A DNA stretch of 64,000 bases from Rosellinia necatrix. Taxonomy: Eukaryota; Ascomycota; Sordariomycetes; Xylariales; Xylariaceae. A model generated the notes under the pieces. The model made no database searches. It was not told the origin of the DNA and saw only the letters and a program-made list of their open reading frames with translations. The position numbers and the translations under genes are program-made. The stretch lies in the NCBI GenBank assembly GCA_021209875.1, contig JAGYVD010000001.1, positions 2,790,001 to 2,854,000 on the forward strand, in the 5' to 3' direction. Shown one piece after another: positions 60,117 to 64,000 of this stretch (the stretch's first letter is position 1; every line of letters starts with the position of its first letter).

Positions 60117-61981
60117 AGATGGTGATGATGCCGAAGACGACAGGACAATCGCCTACCATTCAACAATGATATAAAGTATGATCGCTGAGCCGATGACAGA
60201 TCGCAATATTCAAGACGCGCAAAGGAGTCATAAAATGATGCCAGGGTGTGTCCGCGGAAGCCTCGGTTGCCGAGCACACATACATCCGGGCGGATGAGGA
60301 AGAGGGACGAATCGACGGAGCATCACGCATATTTCATGCTATGCTATGTTTCATATAGCCGCCGAAGAAGTCGGAGGTAGCAATATAATCCATACAGATC
60401 AGCGAAATCTTAAAATAGTACTTACCTGCTTATAGGAACAGGAAGAAAACGAATTGCATATTCATGTACTTACTGTGAGCACAGCATCCGTTTGGCGAGA
60501 GTTGCATTATTTTAAAGGCGTCGGTTTGAGGCTAGTCTATAATTACCACTCAGCGATCCTCCCGCTCGTATCATATCCCTTTATCGGCCTATCGGCTACG
60601 GGGCCTAAACATTGCCTCCGGAGGACCCGATTTTCAGACTGCCCGCGTAAGGCTGGGTTGCCCCTTTTCCAGGTACCTAGAATGCGACCTACAACTCCGT
60701 GTCCGCCACACACACGACACCGCCCTCAGTCTGTCTGCAGACTGTTGTATCATCGGCAGGCAAGCGGAGCTAAGTGAATTTAACGTGCAGCCGACCGGGT
60801 TCGCGAGCTGCCTCGTGCGACAGCACTACTGTGCTGCGCCGTTGGAGGACCAAGCCCCCAACTCCCAAAAACCTCCTCGGTCACCGAAGAATCACTAGAT
60901 AGCGATGTCGCAGGAACATACACAAAAATGAATTAATCTCGATAAACCCATCTGTCCAAAGCCTGTCCGAAAGTGTGTGACATATCTTGCGTTCATTCTT
61001 GAAAGTCATGTGTTGAGGTGGCATTCCTGAGTGAGATGAAGCCCTCACAATATCATTAGAATTCTAGATTACTGATAGTCGACTTGTCGCCTATATGAAT
61101 GCGCTTCTCTCGGTATTTTTCTCTTGTTCTATGTTTACGGTCATGGCAGCAGGCTAACAAAGGATCCCTAATTTGACACTGACGTTCATTTCTCACATAC
61201 CAAGACGTCTATACAACCATTCAGCACCCCCATTCAACGGCGTCATCACGACACCCAAGTTTTATCATCATAATTAAGATCCATGGAGCCATATGCTCAC
61301 CGTCATGTCGAACGCGAAGGCTCCTTTTTGCGGTGGGCCAGTAGTCCGGCCTGTAGGCCGGTTGCTAGACCAGACTGCCCATGTCACAGCCGTGCCATAC
61401 CCGACCTAGTTCGTCATAAGCAAATAAGCGCTATAATAATATTTAACCAATGAAGGATTTTGAATCGTTCTTTCGATAAAAAATAGGTGGGAAGTGCGGG
61501 GTGGTTAATGTTCATCTTTTCTTGTTTCGTCACAAGTGGTCTTAATGGACCTCTGTCTCCTCTATATGGTATAGCCTGAGTCAGGGCCAAGACTATAGTT
61601 ATCAGCTGTGGCTAGGTAGAAGGGCATGGCCGAGACCTAATCAACGCTAAACACTTCCAGATACAATCCCCCATCGCGTTGCCATCGACAGCGGCGCCAG
61701 GATAGAATATGTGCCTACCCCACGCAAATAAATATCTTCCTACACACTATATCTGCTGAACGCTTGAACTACCGACTAAAGATACAGATCGTACCTCGAG
61801 TGTCTTTATTCGCGGCTTCCTCGGGGAAACAAGAAACCTGTGATTTGCGCATCATTTTGTCTTATTACGATATCGAGACATCGCATCACCTGTAATAAGG
61901 ATTTTAGAAGTCGTGTCCCCGGTACCTGGTCTTCCACGCAGCCTTCCTCTGACGTTGAATACAATAATAACAAGTAGTGAA
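60117..61981. other. Intergenic region, 1.9 kb
   Basis: No gene was recognised. It separates the divergent rhodopsin-domain gene and the NACHT gene, so it contains both promoters. It holds copy 2 of the dispersed repeat (about 61370-61558) and a small perfect palindrome CCGGCCTGTAGGCCGG-like at 61348-61363. The short frame at 60454-60777 has no family features. Confidence 0.45.
61370..61558. repeat. Dispersed repeat, copy 2
   Basis: A diverged copy of the right part of the element at 23579-23912, in the same orientation. Shared landmarks in the same order are ACAGCCGTG, TTCGT.CATAA, ATTTAACC, AGGTG..AAGTGC.GGGT, GTCACAAGTGG and TAATGGACCTC.GTC. The left inverted repeat seen in copy 1 is absent, so this copy is truncated or the real boundaries differ. 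It ends about 420 bp before the NACHT gene start. Confidence 0.65.
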
Positions 61982-64000
61982 ATGAATACACATACTTCGA
62001 CACCCCGGGGTGTCCGCCTATTTCAAGTCCATCCCCTACCTGAGGAGAACATCGAAACCGATGTCGACATCATTGCCATCCATGGCCTCGACACAAAGTC
62101 GCCAGATACGTGGACTTGGAAGTCGGGAAAACACAACGTCAACTGGCTCTCTGATAAGGACATGCTTCCGTCCAAAGTTAAGTCGGCTCGTATCTTCATG
62201 TGCGACTGGCCATCCGACCTCTTTGAGCATTCCGGCTATACCCAGAAGACATTAGACGAGTTTGCCCGGCTCTTACTCTCCGGCATTGCAGCACGACCTG
62301 GGGAGGCAAATGACACTAAACACAAGGAACGGCCAATCCTTTTCATCGCTTCATGTCTTGGGGGTATTATTTTAATGAAAGCACTTGTGAGAGACTCTCC
62401 TGGATATCATTCCGTTCAAAGATCGGTACGAGGCATTGTCTTTCTCGCGACACCATTCAGCGGCACTTCATTCCGCGATGTCGCGGAGTGGGCTTTACCA
62501 GGGCTTAATGCTTGGGCTTTTATTCGAGCCGAAAAGGTCTCCAATCTGCTTTACGAAACAAAATCGAACTCCGAGCTAGTAAAGCTTCGCCGCGACTTTA
62601 CAGGATTCTGTAAAAATAATATTGAATCCCTCTGCATGGCAGCGTTCTATGAGACAGGTAAAACTAGTCTCCCACGCAAGCTAATTCCTTGGCTCCCCGC
62701 CTTCTTAGCCCAGGAGAAACCGGTATGAGTGCTTGTTCAGTCGCCATGACAGAAATATTAATTATATATTTTAGTTGGTCAGCGAGGAGTCTGCAACTCT
62801 CGATGTTATACATGATCCTTTGCCTCTAGAGCGCACACACGTTCTGATGAACAAGTTCTCCGGCCCTTCTGATGACCAGTACAAGGTTGTCGCTAGCCGC
62901 GTACAGAGTATTCTCGAAAAGATTCGTCAAGGGCGGATAATCGATATGGCAGATGCCTATATAAACAATACATGCTACGAAGATGGGAATCTTAAAATCC
63001 AGCGAATTTCGGGCGAATCCTTGCCTATGGAAAGGTGTTATATCAATCTTATCATTATTGAACACTCTACCAAGAACACTCTAGAAAATCAAGACTCACC
63101 GCAATTCACGCAATTCTCACTCCATAGTCGGCTCGACGTTCAAACACTAGATGACGCTATACAAGTCGACCCGTGGCACCTCTTCGATGAGCGCAAGGGA
63201 GATGCTGAGCATATAACAAAACCCAGAAGAATCTTGATTCGAGGGCATGCCGGCGTCGGGAAGTCTACCTTTTGCAAGAAGATTGTCCACGACTTCAAGA
63301 AACTTAAGATGTGGCACGATCTTTTCACCCGCATTCTCTGGGTACCTTTACGGAACCTCAAGAGACTAGATAAAGCAAAATGTAACCTCGAAGCAATGTT
63401 GTATGAGGTATATTTCTCGCAGACTTCTAAGGGACGGCAATTTTCTTCTGAGCTTTGGACAGAGTTGGAAGCAGATAAGTATAAAGAAACACTCTTTATA
63501 CTCGACGGCTTAGATGAAGTGTATGGAGGATTGGAGAAGGATAGCTATCTGTTCAACCTCCTCCAAACCCTTTTAAATTTGCCCGCAGTTATTGTGACTT
63601 CCCGCCCGCACGTCTCGCTGGTGGGTCATTTAGAAATGCAGTTCGACCTAGAACTGGAAACAATAGGGTTCTACCCAGACCAGGTGAAGTCATACGTGGA
63701 GGGTGTCCTGGCCATTCCTGGTGACCAAGAGCCCGATCGCCGGAAGATCGAGGGCCTTCATTCATTACTTCAGAAACATCAACTTCTCCGGGGACTTGTT
63801 CAGATACCTATCCAGTTAGATGCACTCTGCTATATATGGAGTGAGGACAGCAGCATTATGCGCGACAAATATTCGCTCGAGACCATGACCGGTATTTACC
63901 AGGCTATTGTAAAGCGGTTATGGAAAAAGGATATACTAAGGTTGGGAAAGAAAGATGGCGGAGTGACCATCACAAGGCAGGATATCCATGATGCCCATTT
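61982..64000 (+). CDS. NLR-type protein: alpha/beta-hydrolase-like domain plus NACHT NTPase (partial, runs off the right edge)
   Basis: Exon 1 (61982-62722) and exon 2 (62775 to the window end) give at least 655 residues. Residues 20-230 are an alpha/beta-hydrolase-like domain: DIIAIHGLD, then FIASCLGGIIL at the nucleophile elbow (Cys125 where Ser is usual), then GIVFLATPFSGTSF. A linker (VLMNKFSGPSDDQYKVV) follows, then MERCYINLIIIEH, then a NACHT domain with Walker A GHAGVGKST (about 404-412), Walker B TLFILDGLDE (about 487-496) and VIVTSRPH. C-terminal repeats (ankyrin, WD, TPR or HEAT) would lie beyond the window. The intron (62723-62774) is GTATGA...TTTAG. Fungal NLRs of this architecture are linked to non-self recognition and regulated cell death; the ligand is unknown. 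No in-frame stop interrupts the visible part. The start is the ATG preceding NTHTSTPRGV. Confidence 0.87.

Overview
The window is nuclear DNA of a filamentous ascomycete (Pezizomycotina, most likely Sordariomycetes). The genes carry short 50-140 nt introns with GT-AG ends and CTAAC/CTGAC-type branch points. Housekeeping genes have clear fungal orthologues, and fungal-type accessory families (NLR-like proteins, HR-PKS, P450, Pth11/rhodopsin-like membrane protein) sit between them. The first 14 kb is a repeat block with the extreme A+T content left by repeat-induced point mutation (RIP).

Layout. 1-14.26 kb: RIP-degraded retrotransposon graveyard. It holds a plus-strand Ty3/Gypsy relic (RT fossil at 2.9 kb), a 6.66 kb minus-strand LTR retrotransposon (5535-12195, RT fossil at 8.47-8.50 kb), a lightly mutated island with a GGCTA repeat, and a probable solo LTR. 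14.5-23.3 kb: conserved genes CWF19 (splicing), BRF1 (TFIIIB) and SEC11 (signal peptidase), plus a lineage-specific Myb-like protein. 23.5-35.3 kb: accessory region of decayed genes. It contains an NB-ARC/TPR NLR pseudogene, a broken 2-oxoglutarate oxygenase, a metallophosphoesterase relic and an HR-PKS relic lacking its AT domain. Inside it a P450 and an alpha/beta hydrolase still read intact, so this looks like the remains of a secondary-metabolite cluster. 35.9-37.2 kb: a six-exon gene for a six-span membrane protein. 40.9-57.8 kb: BTB protein, GPN1/NPA3 GTPase, RPB12 (shared RNA polymerase subunit), HIT protein, aldo-keto reductase, a small one-span membrane protein, an intron-containing tRNA-Met and COPI beta subunit SEC26. 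58.8-60.1 kb: fungal rhodopsin-domain membrane protein. 62.0 kb to the right edge: an intact-looking NLR-type protein (alpha/beta-hydrolase-like domain plus NACHT NTPase), cut by the window end.

How the parts relate. The conserved genes form ordinary housekeeping segments; GPN1 and RPB12 are convergent neighbours that both concern RNA polymerase. Accessory genes lie in blocks bordered by repeats. One dispersed repeat (about 23.58-23.91 kb and 61.37-61.56 kb) lies close to both NLR-type loci. Intergenic DNA is rich in a TAGGTACCTA-type palindromic motif. The most noteworthy items are the mirror-image RIP gradient in the paired LTRs, the NACHT protein whose hydrolase domain has Cys at the nucleophile position, the half-dead PKS cluster, and a GC-AG intron in BRF1. 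All exon structures were read by eye from splice signals and frame continuity; none is backed by transcripts.
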